Positions 24,025 to 37,056 are shown, numbered from the stretch's first letter. The stretch: 64,000 bases of DNA from Paraphaeosphaeria minitans (GCA_015832175.1 WJXW01000006.1:1984001-2048000); one strand, 5' to 3'. The notes: a model not told the origin generated them from the letters alone. Numbers and translations: made by a program.

Positions 24025-25164
24025 CTACTCCGACACAACTTTTCCGTCCACCTTGCCACCTTCTACTGCAGCACCGCCTTTGAACCGGAACTTCTTCAGC
24101 CCCTTCACGCCCACGTTGATCTTGAACACACTTCCGGCGTTCTCGTCGACAGGCTTTCCTCCCTCGCCAGCGTTGCCGCCCGCACTTGTGATGACTAGCT
24201 CCTCGCCCACGAAACACGGACATGTTGGCTGGCTTGTCGGCACCTTGATTTCCGCAACGATGTCACCCTTCGGCGAGATCCTCAACACGTGGCTTCCTCC
24301 GTGTAGTGCTGTCCACATGTATCCCTCCTCGTCAATGCAATGACCATCCGGCACCGCATTCTCGCCATACCTGTTGTCTTCGGGCATGACAAAGAACGGG
24401 CGCTTGTTCGAGACGCTTCCAGTTTTCGCATCGTAGTCGAACTGGTAGATGGTCTTGAAGGGACTGTCGGCGAAGAACATGGTATCGTCCATCTGGTTCC
24501 ACGTGGTCCCGTTCGGGATCGTAATCCCAACCAATGGACGATCCAGCGTCCCGTCAGAATGCAATCTGAACACCGCGCCCTCGTTGTTTATCTCAGTGAC
24601 CAGCGGGTCGAACATGAATCCGACCCAGAATCTGCCTGCACTGTCTACGGCGCCGTCATTGCCGCGGAATTTATTTGGCTTGCCAGCTTTTTGCTCCTCG
24701 TCTGACCATACTTTCTTGATCCAGCGGTACTCGCCCGTCTCTTTGTGGCATATGCCATAGCCGTATTTGCCGCCGAAGATGAACTCGGTGTCGTTGCCTT
24801 CAATGTCGGCGGTGCAGCCTATGCTGATGTCGTGCTGCTTAACGACTTTGTGGGACGAGGGACCTTCGGTAAGGGAGACGCGGTGCAGCTCTTGCTTTTC
24901 GACGTCGACGAAGCGAAGGGTGTTGGTGGATTCTTCCCAGAACGGCGCTTCACCAAGAGCGCAGTGGAGCTTGATCCATGGCTGAACGTCTTAAGGTCAG
25001 CCTTTACTCGCAACCATGGCACTGGGATTCGTCGCGCCGCAATGGCATGTGCAATGCGGCGAGAGTACAGGTGTGGTGAGGACAGCGGGGCAGGAAGCTA
25101 CCCCTCCATCTCAACGATTGCATCCACATACCTCGGTGATTTCGTATTTCTTCACGCCACTCAT
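24025..25164 (-). CDS. SMP-30/gluconolactonase/regucalcin-like protein
   Basis: Exon 1 is only 33 nt (25164..25132, MSGVKKYEITE), followed by a 150-nt intron (GTATGT donor, CTGAC branch, TTCAG acceptor) and exon 2 24981..24025; total 329 residues. The splice joins EITE to PWIKLHCALGEAPFWEE, the first blade of the six-bladed propeller with the metal-binding Glu. Further hallmarks: RGNDGAVDSAGRFWVGFM, TIPNGTTWNQMDDTMFFADS (Asn and Asp metal ligands) and PDGHCIDEEGYMWTAL. Such enzymes bind a divalent metal and hydrolyse aldonolactones; the fungal members' physiological substrates are mostly unknown. No signal peptide, so cytosolic. Convergent with SAM37 (96 bp between stop codons). Confidence 0.88.
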
Positions 25165-26450
25165 AGTTGCGGTCAATTTTGTGTTGTGGAGGTGTATTGA
25201 AGTAGGATCCCTGGCCAAGTCTCCCTACAGTTATCTTGGTAACTGCTCGGGATATGGCCATCTCTTGCCGATCCAGATGAAGGGAAGGTGCCCCACAGTA
25301 TGGATAGCGGAACTCTCCTGCCGGTGACGGCCGGATGAATGCTTCTTATTCCGAAACTTTCTGCAGTTTTGCCTCACGGAAATTGTGCGTAGTCATATTA
25401 TTATTGAACAGCTTCTGGATACCAACGGCATCGGAAAGGCGTCGTGTGTATTGTCGGATTCGAACGAAATTATCAGGACATGCAGCGGCTGGGATCTAGA
25501 AACGAGAACACCTTAGTAGGTACGTGTACCGGCTCGACGGTCCGACATCGCGAAATGTCGCATCCTGCATGCAATGCGAACAAGGCGGATGAACTACTCA
25601 CAAAATTTTAAAGACCATGCACGCCAGTGCATGCAAAGCGTTTATACTTGAATCTATGGAGGGATAACAAGAACAATACTTATCTTCTCTTTCCATATCA
25701 AAAAGGCAATACTGGGAGATTGGATCTTTCCGTCCTAGGGAATGACGTCTTTCTCTCGCCTTTCGTTGATCTCATATGTTCTATTTTGCTCATGGTATCA
25801 TTGCCAACATACGTGGAGCCACTCGTAAGGCAGTGCAGAACCTCCGTCTGACCGTGGATCGTGCAGTCGAAACAGGCTAATCGCTGCGAGATAGGAAGTT
25901 ATGAAGTCCTGAACAACATGATGGAAATCCCCGACAGAATTCGCCTGAGGACAGCTGCTCCGAGGATAGCTTAAAGCAGCCACATATGTTCTGCTTGCTT
26001 ATGGACAGTAATGTGCTGACTGCGGGCTGACTTTTGAATATAGCATAGTCAGATACATCTTTCAGCCTCGCTGAAGGTGACTCATGGCGTCGAGATTTAT
26101 CAAGTACAACTGCGCCATCGGCATCATTAAAAGGTGTACGATATTAAAAACTTACTAACGTCCCGTTCATTATCCAATTCGAAGCCGCTCCCAGGTACAT
26201 AGTCCTATCGTTCCGGCAACCAATTGTAAGACATCAAAACAATCGCTATACACGTATACGCAGCCGAATAACGTCGCTGGGCCGAGCTAACTAGCAGCCA
26301 AAGAAACAGGCCTCATCAGCTCAAGGCGCATTACATGGCCCACATGAATATTATCTCGCTCCTCCATCGCTCCGTCAGGGGTATACATCGTAGGTTGAGG
26401 AGCCGGACCATCAGACGAGTGAAGTGCTACAATCCTTGTTGAACAAGGAC
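25165..26450. other. Intergenic stretch without a supported gene
   Basis: Promoter side of the SMP-30 gene on the left and 3' side of PIL1 on the right. Moderately AT-rich toward the middle (25620-26300). No open frame shows domains or splice support. A GGATTCGAACG word at 25454 resembles a tRNA T-arm on the minus strand but lacks the paired stem. Confidence 0.5.
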
Positions 26451-27923
26451 CTAAGCAGCAACTACCCTCTCCTCCTCGCGTCCTCGGGACTCCGCGATGG
26501 TAGAGGGGGCATCGAGGTCATCCTCCTCCTCCTCATAGCCGTTACCAGCGTGCTCTGAAGCTGGTATCCAGAGGCCGGATTCTCTGTCGTTGAGCGGCTG
26601 GTCCTGGTGGGAGAGGTCAATGCCCTCGCCGCGGTGAGCGTTCTTGCGACGTTGCGAGAGGGTGCGAGCGCGAGTGGAGAGCTTGGAGCTCACAGCAGCG
26701 TTCTGCGTGACCCAGTTGGTCAAAGCATCCTCGCAGTCCTGAATGATGCTGCACAATTTCTTAGTCTTGAAAGGTATGGACATCAAATGAATACACTTAC
26801 GCCTTGCTAGTCTCGTAACCATCGTAAGCGTTCCTGGTCTCTCCAGGAGTCACTGGGGAATCATCGACGAGCTCGAGGAGGTGTTTTCCGAAGCCGGCAA
26901 TGATGGCGATTTTCTCGCTGTGCTCACGGAGAGCATCAAACTGGTACGTGAAGGCAGCCTTCAATTTCTCACGGGTGATGTTGGAAAGCTGGGCCTCGGC
27001 GACCAAAGACTCAGCCTCGGCGCGGACGAGCTCCTGCTCAAGAACAACAATCTTGGGCGAGTTGGGCTCCTTGTACTTGAGCTGGGCAATCTGGTCGGTA
27101 ATCTTCTGCTTGCCTATAACATATTCAGAACGTAGCACAGCGCAAGGAAAAATTGTAACTCACGGTCGCGACTAGGTTGGACAGATGCCTCGATGTTTCG
27201 GATGCTCTTGATAGTCACACGGTACTGGTCGTATCGGTCGACGAACTGGTCCTCGAGCTCGCCAATCTCATAGATTAGGACACCCAACTTGTCGGTAACG
27301 TCGGAGACATCGTCGTCGCAAGCCTCACCCCAGACCGAAAGTTGTTGCTGCCCATGTGTGAGCAATCACACCGTTATGACATCACAGGTCGCAAGCTTAC
27401 AGCAACCTCCATGCGTTCTCTGCTGACGAGCTCCATGGAGCGCATGACGTTCTTCTCCATCTTCACCAGTGCCGAGAGCTTCTTCGCGAGGTCAGGCCCG
27501 AAGGAGCCCGCAGCCTTGTGGCGGAACGTGTGTCCTGAGAAACGATTAGTCCCAAGTGCTCCAGGTTTATTGCGGAGCGACGCATAGCGCGCTTTCCCTC
27601 TTAGGCCAGGCATCTTTCGAAAATCGTCTCTTGGATGTGGTCAAGATGTGCGACCGTGGAAGGAAGCCTGACGAAGGCACAAAGGCATGCGATGAGGTCG
27701 TGCGGAAGGGTCCGGATGACCTAGGGGGAATGCTAGTGATGCTAACGTACCGATGTTTGCCCTGCCAAAGAATCGTCCAGACTTGGTCGATGAAGACGGA
27801 GGTGGGGGGCTCTGAATCTGCGCCGCCGTAGGGGCGCGCGACTGGCGCATCGAGTATGTTCTGAAAGGATTGCGGTCAGCGCACGAGAGTGAGTGCTGAG
27901 GTAGCCCCCACTTACCGGTGCAT
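26451..27923 (-). CDS. PIL1: Eisosome core component Pil1/Lsp1
   Basis: Six exons: 27923..27916 (8 nt, ATGCACCG), 27860..27751, 27534..27401, 27347..27164, 27113..26801 and 26748..26451; total 348 residues. The spliced N-terminus MHRTYSMRQSRAPTAAQ is the characteristic Pil1 start and cannot be reached without the tiny first exon. The BAR-domain core follows (SFGPDLAKKLSALVKMEKNV, QQLSVWGEACDDDVSD, ITDQIAQLKYKEPNSPKIV, AAFTYQFDALREHSEKIAII), then the conserved VTPGETR and a Ser/Glu-rich acidic tail, where Pil1 is usually phosphorylated. It self-assembles into half-cylinders under the plasma membrane that shape the furrow-like eisosomes (MCC). The 216-nt intron 2 is long for this window. Very secure. 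Confidence 0.96.
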
Positions 27924-28846
27924 GTTGGCGGTGGAAGGAAGCAGTTGTTGTTGTTCGGTATAGGGCGAAATAAGTGTGCGATGGTGGTGGTGTGGTGTTG
28001 AGGAAGGCTGTAGCGAGGGCGACGACGATGTTTGTATGGTGGACGCAGAACTACGTCATCGGTCGTTGGCGATCCAGCCCCCGCTAATCACAGCGATCAT
28101 CTCCACCAGTACCGTGCGAACACCCGCAAGTCGCGCATCATTCCGCAAGCTGCCTGCAACCCTGGCTCAGCTCCTCCAAAAGCAGCGCGACGCCTCTTCT
28201 GTCATCCCAATTGGTCACCCCTGGTTGTTTTTGCATCGATATGTGTCCCTACGTGCGCGGTGACAGCCCTGCTCACCCACGGCAAGGCTGCTTACGCGGT
28301 GCACAGCTTCATATCACTAACCGTTTTCAGCAGGTTAGGGGTTAGTGTCCAGGTGGCGTCTCACTAGATGTCATCTGCTGTGTGCGCAGTCGGCGAAATA
28401 TCGTCATTGAAAAGGGGTCTCCGGCGTAACCCAGGGAAACCTGTTGTTGGGCTGTGGGCGGACAGATGGACCGAACAGTGGATTTCGCGCCGCGGCAGAC
28501 GACATAAACGGACATGTATATCATTAATTTGAATGGTGAAGACCATTATTTTGAATGGTGATAGGCTTCGTTGGACATGGTTCGGACCCCCTGTACCCAG
28601 TGTCTGCCCGAGGCTGCTGATTCACATGCCTGAAGTCTTTGTGTCGACAGATGCAGTTGTAACCACATTGGTACCGTGACTAGCGCGCCTATCACAGCAT
28701 GATATGCATACAAGATTCTATTCATGACATACTGGTAGATAGTACCAGGGCCTCGAAGCGTCTCCGATGCTACAATCAGTCTAGACACACTCTGGAGCTC
28801 TTACAATATAATACAAAAGGTGTACCCGTACAACACAGGTAAAATT
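27924..28846. other. PIL1 promoter and intergenic DNA
   Basis: No gene supported. Just upstream of the PIL1 ATG the transcript strand carries a CAA/ACA-rich leader. The remaining ~900 bp to the AspRS stop codon holds nothing I can identify. Confidence 0.45.
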
Positions 28847-31104
28847 TTATGCCCCTCCCTCAGCTGCGTCCTCTGCTACTCTCAGATGATATGTCTCCCA
28901 CTGCTCTTTCGTAGCCTTGTTCGGACTCTTCACCAAAGCATCCTCTCCACTACCGCTTTTTGAAAACGCAATGACGTCCCTCACGCTCTCACATCCCGTC
29001 AACAGCGTCATCAGGCGGTCCCATCCCAATGCAATCCCCGCATGCGGGGGACATCCGCTTCTCAACACGTCGAGCAAATGCCTGAAGTCCTCGATCCGCT
29101 CCGGCTTCATCTTCAGCACGTCGCGGAAAATGAACTCTTGCACCTCAGCATTGTGGATACGCCGGCTACCGCCTCCGAGCTCCACACCGTTCACCACGAT
29201 GTCGTAGTGTGCCGCGATTGCTTTGGTGGGGTCCGTGAGAAGCAGGTCGAGGTCAGCAGCGGTCTTGGGTGCCGTGAAGGGATGGTGTGTGGACGCAAGG
29301 CCAGCGGTACCGCCTTGGCCGGGCTCGGCATCGTTTGTAGGCGAAAACATTGGGAAGTCTGTGATCCAGACGAATCGATAATCGTTCCAGCGCGGTGGCT
29401 CAATCAGACCTTGGGCAGCTGCAGCTTTGTATAATGCAAGACGCAGGTTTCCGATCATGGTCGATCCACCGGTGAAGCGACCGTGAGGGCGTGCTTGCAT
29501 CACCAGGAGGTCGCCGTGATTGGCCGCTATTTCGGCAGGTGCTTCCATTGCAAAGCGGTGTCCGAGAGGACCTAGACCACTCATGGGCTCACGGGCGTCG
29601 CCGCAGAAGGTGGCCGGTTGGCCGTCGGGATTCTGGAGGAAAGAAGCGCCTTCTGGACTGTCGAAAAAGTCGGTGATGAATTTGCGGTTCATGGCTGGGT
29701 CATCTGACAGCTCCATCTTGAACGCGTCGATAGCGGGATACTTGAGTGATGTTATTTTGCCGATAAAATCGGTTTCCAAGCGTTCGGTAACTTCATGGAT
29801 CTGGAAACATCAACAGCCATTGCTTTAGGGGACTTGTGATACTTACCTTTGCGCTATGACGAAGATCCGGTTTGTCTGAGCCATAGGATGACATTGCCTC
29901 GTGGTAAGTCATTCGTGAAAACGGCGTTACGGGTGCCTTGGTAAATGTTGACCAAATCTTGCTAATCAGAGCCTCAATCTCCGTCATTACAGTCCCTTCG
30001 TCCGCGAATGACATCTCCATATCAAGCTATCGTTATCAGTCATCTTTCGAAAGTATAGCGAGGAGACTAGTCTTACCTGCGTAAACTCTGGTTGGCGATC
30101 TGCTCTCAAATCCTCATCACGGAAACATCTTGCGAACTGATAGTACTTGGGGAACCCAGACGCCATCAAAATCTGTTTATACTGCTGCGGGCTCTGAGGC
30201 AATGCATAGGCGAGACCCTTGTTTCGTGTCGGCACCAAAAATTCGCGTGCCCCCTCGGGCGTTGATTTGAAGAGAAGCGGCGTTTCAATCTCTACGAACT
30301 CTCGCGCATGCAACAATTTCCTTGCTTCATGGATGGTAGTGCTCCGTGTAATAAGGCGACCTCGCGCTGACCAATCGGTGCGAAGCTGCAGATGACGCTG
30401 TTCGGGTCCATACACTGTCTCACCCTTTATGATAATATCCTTGGGAACCTCGTTGAGTGGAGTGATAGCTGTCAAGGCAATCTCCCGTGTGTTCATCACT
30501 GAGGTCTCGCCTCGGGGTGTCGTAGCATTGGGGCCTTGTTTGGGAGGTGCTGCGCGCTCCTTCATGATGCCCTTGACAACTACAGGTGTCCATTCTCGTA
30601 GTGTTTTTAACTGATTGTGCGCTTCTGCTTCCACGCTATCTTCATCGTTGGCATTCGAGACAATCTGGATCGCATGATTTTGCTTTATATTGCGCAAAAT
30701 GGTGAAGGAAAGCTTTTTGTTCACATCACGGCGTGTCTGTAGGTAACCACAGAATGCCACCTCTGAGCCAGGCCTTACTGTCTCCCATACGGGAGTTAGC
30801 TTAGCAAGCGCACTCCAATCTTCTGCACGTACTGGTAAGATGGTTAACAAGGGAACGAAGGAGCCCATGCATCGATGGAATGCTTACATGTTGTTCTATA
30901 TTGATCTAGAGCCTCTTTGGCCTTTGAATCTGGTCTGATTACAGAGCCAAATTTGCGAATTGATGTTTGCGAACATGCTGCTGAAACTCGGAACGCGGTC
31001 CCATGATTGCGCGTACGAACGAATCGCGATATCTCGGCGTATGAGCTCCACAGGCACGAGCTGCGACTGTTTAGATGCTGTGTAGTTTTCCCCAAGCTCA
31101 TCAT
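28847..31104 (-). CDS. MSD1: Mitochondrial aspartyl-tRNA synthetase
   Basis: Four exons: 31104..30888, 30831..30077, 30026..29847 and 29800..28847, giving 701 residues. The start at 31104 (tandem ATG) yields a basic, Ser/Thr-rich leader ([16 protein letters not shown]) fit for mitochondrial import. After an OB-fold anticodon-binding domain come class II motif 2 ([20 protein letters not shown], with the splice straight after it), the bacterial-type GAD insertion, and motif 3 [13 protein letters not shown] near the C-terminus; [17 protein letters not shown] residues (here [14 protein letters not shown]) precede it. It charges mitochondrial tRNA-Asp. All junctions keep the frame. The gene lies head-to-tail with a second mitochondrial synthetase gene at 31980-33976. 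The assignment to the organellar type rests on the GAD-containing bacterial layout and leader. Confidence 0.93.
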
Positions 31105-31979
31105 TGCCGAACAGTTCGTCTTTCTGACGCAGCTGAATGACACCAATAGGATCTTGTCTCCTGATGCTGATGCTAGATCTCAAAAAGTTCAGGCGCTAAA
31201 AGCATGACTAAGCGTCCAAGCTCCCTACCGATACAAAATCTGCCGGCCGGTGAACTCTGGCTCTCTATCCTTCCAGTTTAAAACAAGTAAGCACCTGCCC
31301 GCCAGCATCAATCCTCCAGTGACTAATAATCGCGCAGATGATGAAAGCCTAGCGTGTACCAGATGAGTTGTCCTCCTCTTCCGCCTCCGAACTCTCCCTT
31401 TACCGGGCCTAAGTGGTTCGCTGTGTAGTCGAGGAGGCAGCATGATATCTGCGTTCGACACACCCTCCTTGTTACATAACGGACGCTTGGACAAAATTTC
31501 TGATCTCGAACTGGCAAGGTGTTTTTGGGCGGCAGCATACAAGCGCGACGACTTGATCGTGCGGCGGAGCTCCCATAATGCAGGGTAGTGACGGCCGCGA
31601 TGGTACATTCTCGATACGCGATTACAATGGAAAGCATTATCTGCGCGCATATCTTTGATATCGTGATGTATACCTTCCGGTCCAGCACATGTTGGGCTTC
31701 GGGTCTTTGTGATACGAGACCGCATTCGCCGTTACACATTATGAGAAGGAAGAAGAGCCCACTTCCTCTTTCTCACGAAACGGCGATAGAATAATGCTCT
31801 GACAATCAGTCCTCCTTTCCACCCATGAAGGCAGGGATGTAAAAGCATTGCCACATTCAATGTCATTGTGCACATGCTGTGCGCAAGACTCGCTTGCACA
31901 AGCACCTCCTAATGTACAACAAGCACCTACTAATATACATGTTTGCAGAGTCTATGAGTACAAGTGTGCGACAGTGTCT
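31105..31979. other. Intergenic DNA between the two synthetase genes
   Basis: 875 bp containing the MSD1 promoter and MSY1 3' end. Two overlapping minus-strand frames of 138 and 166 codons (31225-31739) are rich in Arg/Ser and show no domain or start context, so I treat them as chance. Confidence 0.45.
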
Positions 31980-33976
31980 CTAATGTGCCTCTTCGCCCGA
32001 TTCTGCCCGTCTAGCTTTGAATTCTTCCCACCCAGGGCAGGTTAGGCCTTCCTTTTCGAAGTCCTCTTCGGTGACAATACGACATATCTGTATCTTCGAC
32101 TTGCCAGATCGTAAGACGAGCGCCCACCAATCGACTAGGTACTGGTTTGGATCGATGGTGCTGATTGCCTCCGGGATCTGTTCCCATTTTAGACCAGATG
32201 GGTTCTCCAGCGACCCAGAGTTGGGAAGGACAACGTATGCGCCCCTCTTGGCAATGAGACGCTGACCTTCGCTCTTGGAGCCAACGAGTCCGGCAGCATG
32301 TAACACACGGGGAAATGAGCCTTGCGAAAGCAGGGGCAGTGGTAGAGTTACTATGTTTGAAGCTTCCTCTTGGGAGTCCTCTGCGGTATTACCTGTAGCT
32401 GCTGAAGACGAAGCATAGGTCTTCTTGTAGATAAGAAGCTTCAAACTAGCTTCGTCGACCTTATCGGGTTGTTCCTTCTTCCTTATCACTTCGAAGGTCT
32501 TTCTAAGCCCGAACAGAGAGAAAGTATGAGTGCCTTGACCGAAAGCCTCTTTGTGCGCAGCTTCGGCTTTCACTGCGTCTTCGGCTCCGTGGGCAAGTTC
32601 GACGACCTCCTTGGCGAGAAGGTGTTGAGCAGCGCGTTTCGATTCGTCTTTTCGCTGACTTTCCATGACGAGGTCGATATGTTGAATAGGCAAAAATGTG
32701 AATAGCTTCAGGTAGCGCTCGACATCATTGTCCGCGGTCCGGAGGAAGTACTTTCATAAGTCAGCGCCGCCCAACGAACGGAGTAAAGACGTACCTGATA
32801 CAGATCAAAGGAGTTCATCATCTCTTTGTCTAGCCAGACAGCGTTGCCGGCGCTCTTCCCGAATTTTTCACCTGAGGCTGTCGTGAGTAGTGGTGTTGCA
32901 AGACCGAAAGTCGCGTTGGTGATATCGTCTTCTGCTCCCACTCGCTGGTCCCCACGGGTCTTGCGCATGTAGCTCACGGCATCCATGCCAGCACAAAGAT
33001 TACCGTACTGGTCAGAACCACCGAGCTGAAGCTGTACGCTGTATTTGTTGTACATCCACCACCAGTCGTATGCTTGGAAAAGAGGATAGCTAAATTCAGA
33101 GAAGGACATCCCTTCGCCGTTATCCATGCGCACCTTCACCCTATAGTAAGATTAGCACATGCGCAGCGCAGTTTTTCCAAGTGCCTTACGAATCTCGAGC
33201 AAGCATGGAACCAAGCCGCATGCCTGAGCCCACTTGTTGCATCAACTCGGTCGCACTGAGTCTCTTCAGCCATTTATGATTATTCAAAGCCATTCTGATC
33301 CTGCTGGTCTCCGCAGGGAATCGATGTTTTATTCCAAGGCACTTCACGTGGGTCCAAAGCCGGTTGATTTGCCTTCGCATATTAAGTATGTTCATCGTCC
33401 GAACATCGTCTGCTTGGCGCGCGCGCTCGGTCGTTCGCCCGGATGGATCTCCTATCAAAACGGTGCCCGATCCTAGCTATGAGATGGTCAACGAGATTGG
33501 GTGGCATTGGGCGGGACATTGCGCTTACCAGTGTTACGGAGGGGTAGCCGGACAGGTACAGCCAAAACAGTGCCATGAACGGGAGGAGATGCCCGACATG
33601 CATCGAGGGGGCGGTTGGGTCTACGCCCACGTATGCTCCAATACTCTTCTGTGTGAGGAGCCAGTCGAGCTGCTCTCGGCCTCTAAGCAACTTGTTAGCT
33701 GTTGTTTCCCCGCAAAGGTCAGTTCGCGTACCCGGCAACATCTTTTACAAAGCCTCGCTCTTCCAAGATGGTCAGCATGCTCTTTTCTTGCCCGTTCTTT
33801 ATCTTATTGGCCCGCTGTTCCCACTGTGCTGCTGCTAGTGCCGGGTCCAAGATCTTCTGACCCCAGGTACCCTTCTGCCGCTGGCCCTGGATTGTGCATC
33901 TTTGCTTGCGTATGCATTGTTGGCAGACATACGGACGAGTCCGTGGAAGCTGTTTGAGGAGCGACATAGCTGTCAT
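31980..33976 (-). CDS. MSY1: Mitochondrial tyrosyl-tRNA synthetase
   Basis: Five exons: 33976..33732, 33682..33529, 33476..33190, 33140..32795 and 32750..31980; 600 residues. Introns are 44-52 nt, the first with a clear GCTAAC branch. Class I signatures: [15 protein letters not shown] (HIGH motif, about residues 110-113), LGGSDQYGN in the tyrosine pocket, and [15 protein letters not shown] (KMSKS loop, about 321-325). The C-terminal part carries an S4-like RNA-binding region ([25 protein letters not shown]). In filamentous fungi this enzyme can also act in group I intron splicing (the CYT-18 case); whether this one does cannot be told. The N-terminal ~60 residues are basic and suit a mitochondrial leader; the ATG at 33967 is an alternative start. 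Confidence 0.94.
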
Positions 33977-34243
33977 TGCTCCTGGCTGGATGTGCGCTGG
34001 ATCAGGTTGCAATGTCGCGAAGCCCAAAAGTTCGCGCGTCGGGCTTGTCGCACGCTGATTGGCCGCCTGGCGGAGGAGCTGACCCAGCCTACTCCGCACA
34101 CGTCACCACACCTTTACCATCCGGTAGCCCTTCAGACCTGGACCCTTCCTCTCTTATCCGTTCGACACGTTGAGAGATATCTTGAACCCAATTGTGACAT
34201 TCACGTCCTCTGATTCTAAGCTCCCTCAAACAAACCCAGCATT

Positions 34244-37056
34244 ATGTACGCGTTCCTTACGTGCTATCCTCCTCTAGGGCAGACCACTATAGTCCCCGCT
34301 CGGAAACAACATGTACGTCTATTCATTCAAGTAGTCCATCCGTTCTTTGTAATTACTGATAGCCGTAGGTCAGATTCACAGTGTTGATTGAGAGCTCAAC
34401 CGAGAGACCATGGGAAGTCGCTTTACACACCAACTTTGATGACCAAGAAAAGTGGGCAAGCTTGAAACTGATACCAGCTGGACAGCCTCCGTCTCTTGTA
34501 TGATTTACTGCCTCTCTGCGCTTTCTTTCTAACGATCTCAAGTTATGGACCAGTAAAGATGCGAAGACGGATCTTCATCGCAAATGGTTCACCCTCGATT
34601 TGGCGGGGCTTCCCAAGCACGGAAGATCTGTGTCTTTCACTGTAACTTTCCGTGGAGCCGAAGATGAACCCTGGAAATGGGCCAATGAGCAATTTTCCAC
34701 ATCGGATGGCCATATAATCTACCAAACAGCAAGACCTCTTGACATCGATTTGACAAAGTTTATAGACGGATTACCTGAAAATCTGACGATCCACAAAGAG
34801 CAAAGTGACACACCCGAAACTTTGTTATGGAGCGTCACCAGTCCTGTCGATTCCGCATCTGGAAGGGCATCCGGATTTTCCAACAACAAGCTTGGCAAAC
34901 CGACCAGTTTCTCGCGATGGTTTGCGTTGGTGAGACTGTGGAGCCCCTGGTTGGCACCGCGTCAAGGTAAAGCCAAGTTCAACCCAGACAAAGAAGCTGT
35001 CGTAGCCGCCTTCCAACGTGAAGACGGCTCGCACCTCGTTGTTCTTGCAACTAGTGGAATTGACGATGTAATGACTACCCTGAGTCATGACGGGGATGGC
35101 AATGTCATGATAGACTCACGAAATGACAGCAATGAAGATGGATTTGCTACGCTAATCGTTGCCGCGGGCCACTCTTTGGAGTTTGCCATGTCTGCTGCTA
35201 TGTATCACGCTCGCAAGCTCGTTATGAGATACCAAGCTGCCACTGGTGAAAGTGCTGCAGAGGAGGAGGCTCTGATGAAAGACTACAAGCCACAATGGCT
35301 ACAGAACTGGTACGATGGACTTGCTTACTGCACATGGAACGGCATTGGGCAGAAGCTCACAGAAACTAAAATATTCGAGGCACTCGATTCACTCAAGAAG
35401 AACAATGTCAACATCTCCAACCTAATAATAGACGACAACTGGCAATCGCTAAACCACGAGGGAGGCGACCAGTTTCAGAACGCGATGACAGAGTTTGAAG
35501 CGACCAAGATAGGCTTTCCGAGGGGCTTAAAGGCTACCGTAACTGACATTCGTGAGAAGCATCCAAATGTCAAGCACATCGCTGTTTGGCATGCACTTGT
35601 GAGTGTCTGCGATAACTTGAAATCTTTGTACTGACCGGTACACAGTTCGGCTACTGGGGAGGAATTGCGGCTGAAGGAAAAATTGCAGATGAGTACAAAA
35701 CCATTACCGTTCGTAAGAAGAATGGAGTCTCTGGAGGTACCATGACTGCAGTCGCTGAAGAAGACGTCGGGCGTTTCTACCACGATTTCTACAAATTTCT
35801 GAGCTCCACCGGCGTAGATTCAGTCAAAACAGATGCCCAGTTCTTCGTGGACGAGATAGATGATGCCCCCGATCGCAGACAGCTAATCAAAGCCTACCAG
35901 GATGCGTGGAGTATCAACCAGCTTCGTTTCTTCTCCGGCAAGGCCATAAGCTGCATGTCGCAAACACCGCAAATTATATTCCATTCCCAGCTTCCTGCCA
36001 ACAAGCCCCGCATACTACTACGAAATTCGGATGACTTCTTCCCTGAGGTACCGGCTTCGCACCCATGGCACATCTTTTGCAACGCACACAACGCCATATT
36101 CAATCAGTACCTGAACATTCTGCCGGATTGGGACATGTTCCAAACCTCACACGAGTGGGCTTCCTTTCACGCTGCAGCGCGCTGTGTTTCTGGAGGTCCG
36201 ATATACATCACCGACGTACCTGGAAAACACGACTTCGATCTGATAGAACAAATGGTTGGCAACACTCCTCGAGGAGACAGCGTCATATTGCGGCCTCACA
36301 CCGTTGGCAAGAGCACCTCTGCGTACAATTCCTACGACGACACTGTTCTCTTGAAAGTTAGTACGTTTGTTGGCATGGCGCATTCCGGTGTCAGTATCTT
36401 GGGAGTTTTCAATTGTACAAAGCATCCTATCACGGAATTGATCGGCTTGGACCAGTTCTCAGGTGTGGAGAAGGGAACGTACATCATCCGAAGTCACACC
36501 AGCGGTAACGTATCGAAGCCAACCACAGCAGAAAGTGGGGACGCACTCGTACATGTCGAACTGCCGGTCATTGGCTGGGAGATCCTCTCAGCGTTTCCTA
36601 TCCAGCCTTTCAAGCTCGAGCGTGGGCAGCACGGCGCAGCAGGTCCTGCAGATATCTCAGTCGCAAATCTTGGGTTATTGGGTAAAATGACTGGCGCTGC
36701 TGGTATCATTAACAGCGACGCCTACGTAGAGCGTGACTCTGGCAAGCTTAGAGTGTGGACTTCGCTAAAGGTCCTGGGCACATATGGTGCGTAACAAAGT
36801 TTTCTAAGACGAGATTCTGGTTTGAATAGCTAAATGCTGACATTTTGAAGGTCTCTATATCTCCGACCTCAAAAAGCGCTCTATCCAAGAAGACTTCATG
36901 GCCGTCATATTCGGTCGACCCATTTCCCCAGAATGCGTCAAGATTAACGATCAGTGTGAAAACATTCTCGAGATTGATACTATTCGGGCTTGGAAGGAAA
37001 CAAATCAGCATGCTGGGTGGAGCAACGAGGTTGCTGTCGAGGTCGTGATTCGGTAA
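34244..37056 (+). CDS. GH36/Sip1-type raffinose synthase-like alpha-galactosidase
   Basis: Five exons: 34244..34312, 34369..34497, 34543..35598, 35646..36786 and 36851..37056; 866 residues. The N-terminal beta-sandwich part is spread over the first three exons (MYAFLTCYPPLG, RFTVLIESSTERPWEV, WTSKDAKTDLHRKWF). The catalytic barrel has YDGLAYCTWNGIGQ (~325), IDDNWQSL (~362), HIAVWHAL joined by splicing to FGYWGG, then SVKTDAQFF (~480, probable nucleophile Asp) and PDWDMFQTSH (~580, probable acid/base Asp). This matches raffinose-synthase/seed-imbibition (Sip1) proteins more than secreted alpha-galactosidases. No signal peptide, so probably an intracellular enzyme acting on galactosyl oligosaccharides; hydrolase versus transferase activity is open. 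Divergent from MSY1 (267 bp between starts). Confidence 0.9.

Noticed and set aside
25445..25470. T-arm-like word GGATTCGAACG suggesting a minus-strand tRNA
   Set aside because: No complementary stem around it and no acceptor, D- or anticodon arms at the right distances.
31225..31739. Two overlapping minus frames of 138-166 codons between the synthetase genes
   Set aside because: Overlap each other in different phases, basic composition, no ATG context or domain.
33364..33957. 197-codon plus frame
   Set aside because: Antisense to MSY1 exons and introns; no domain.
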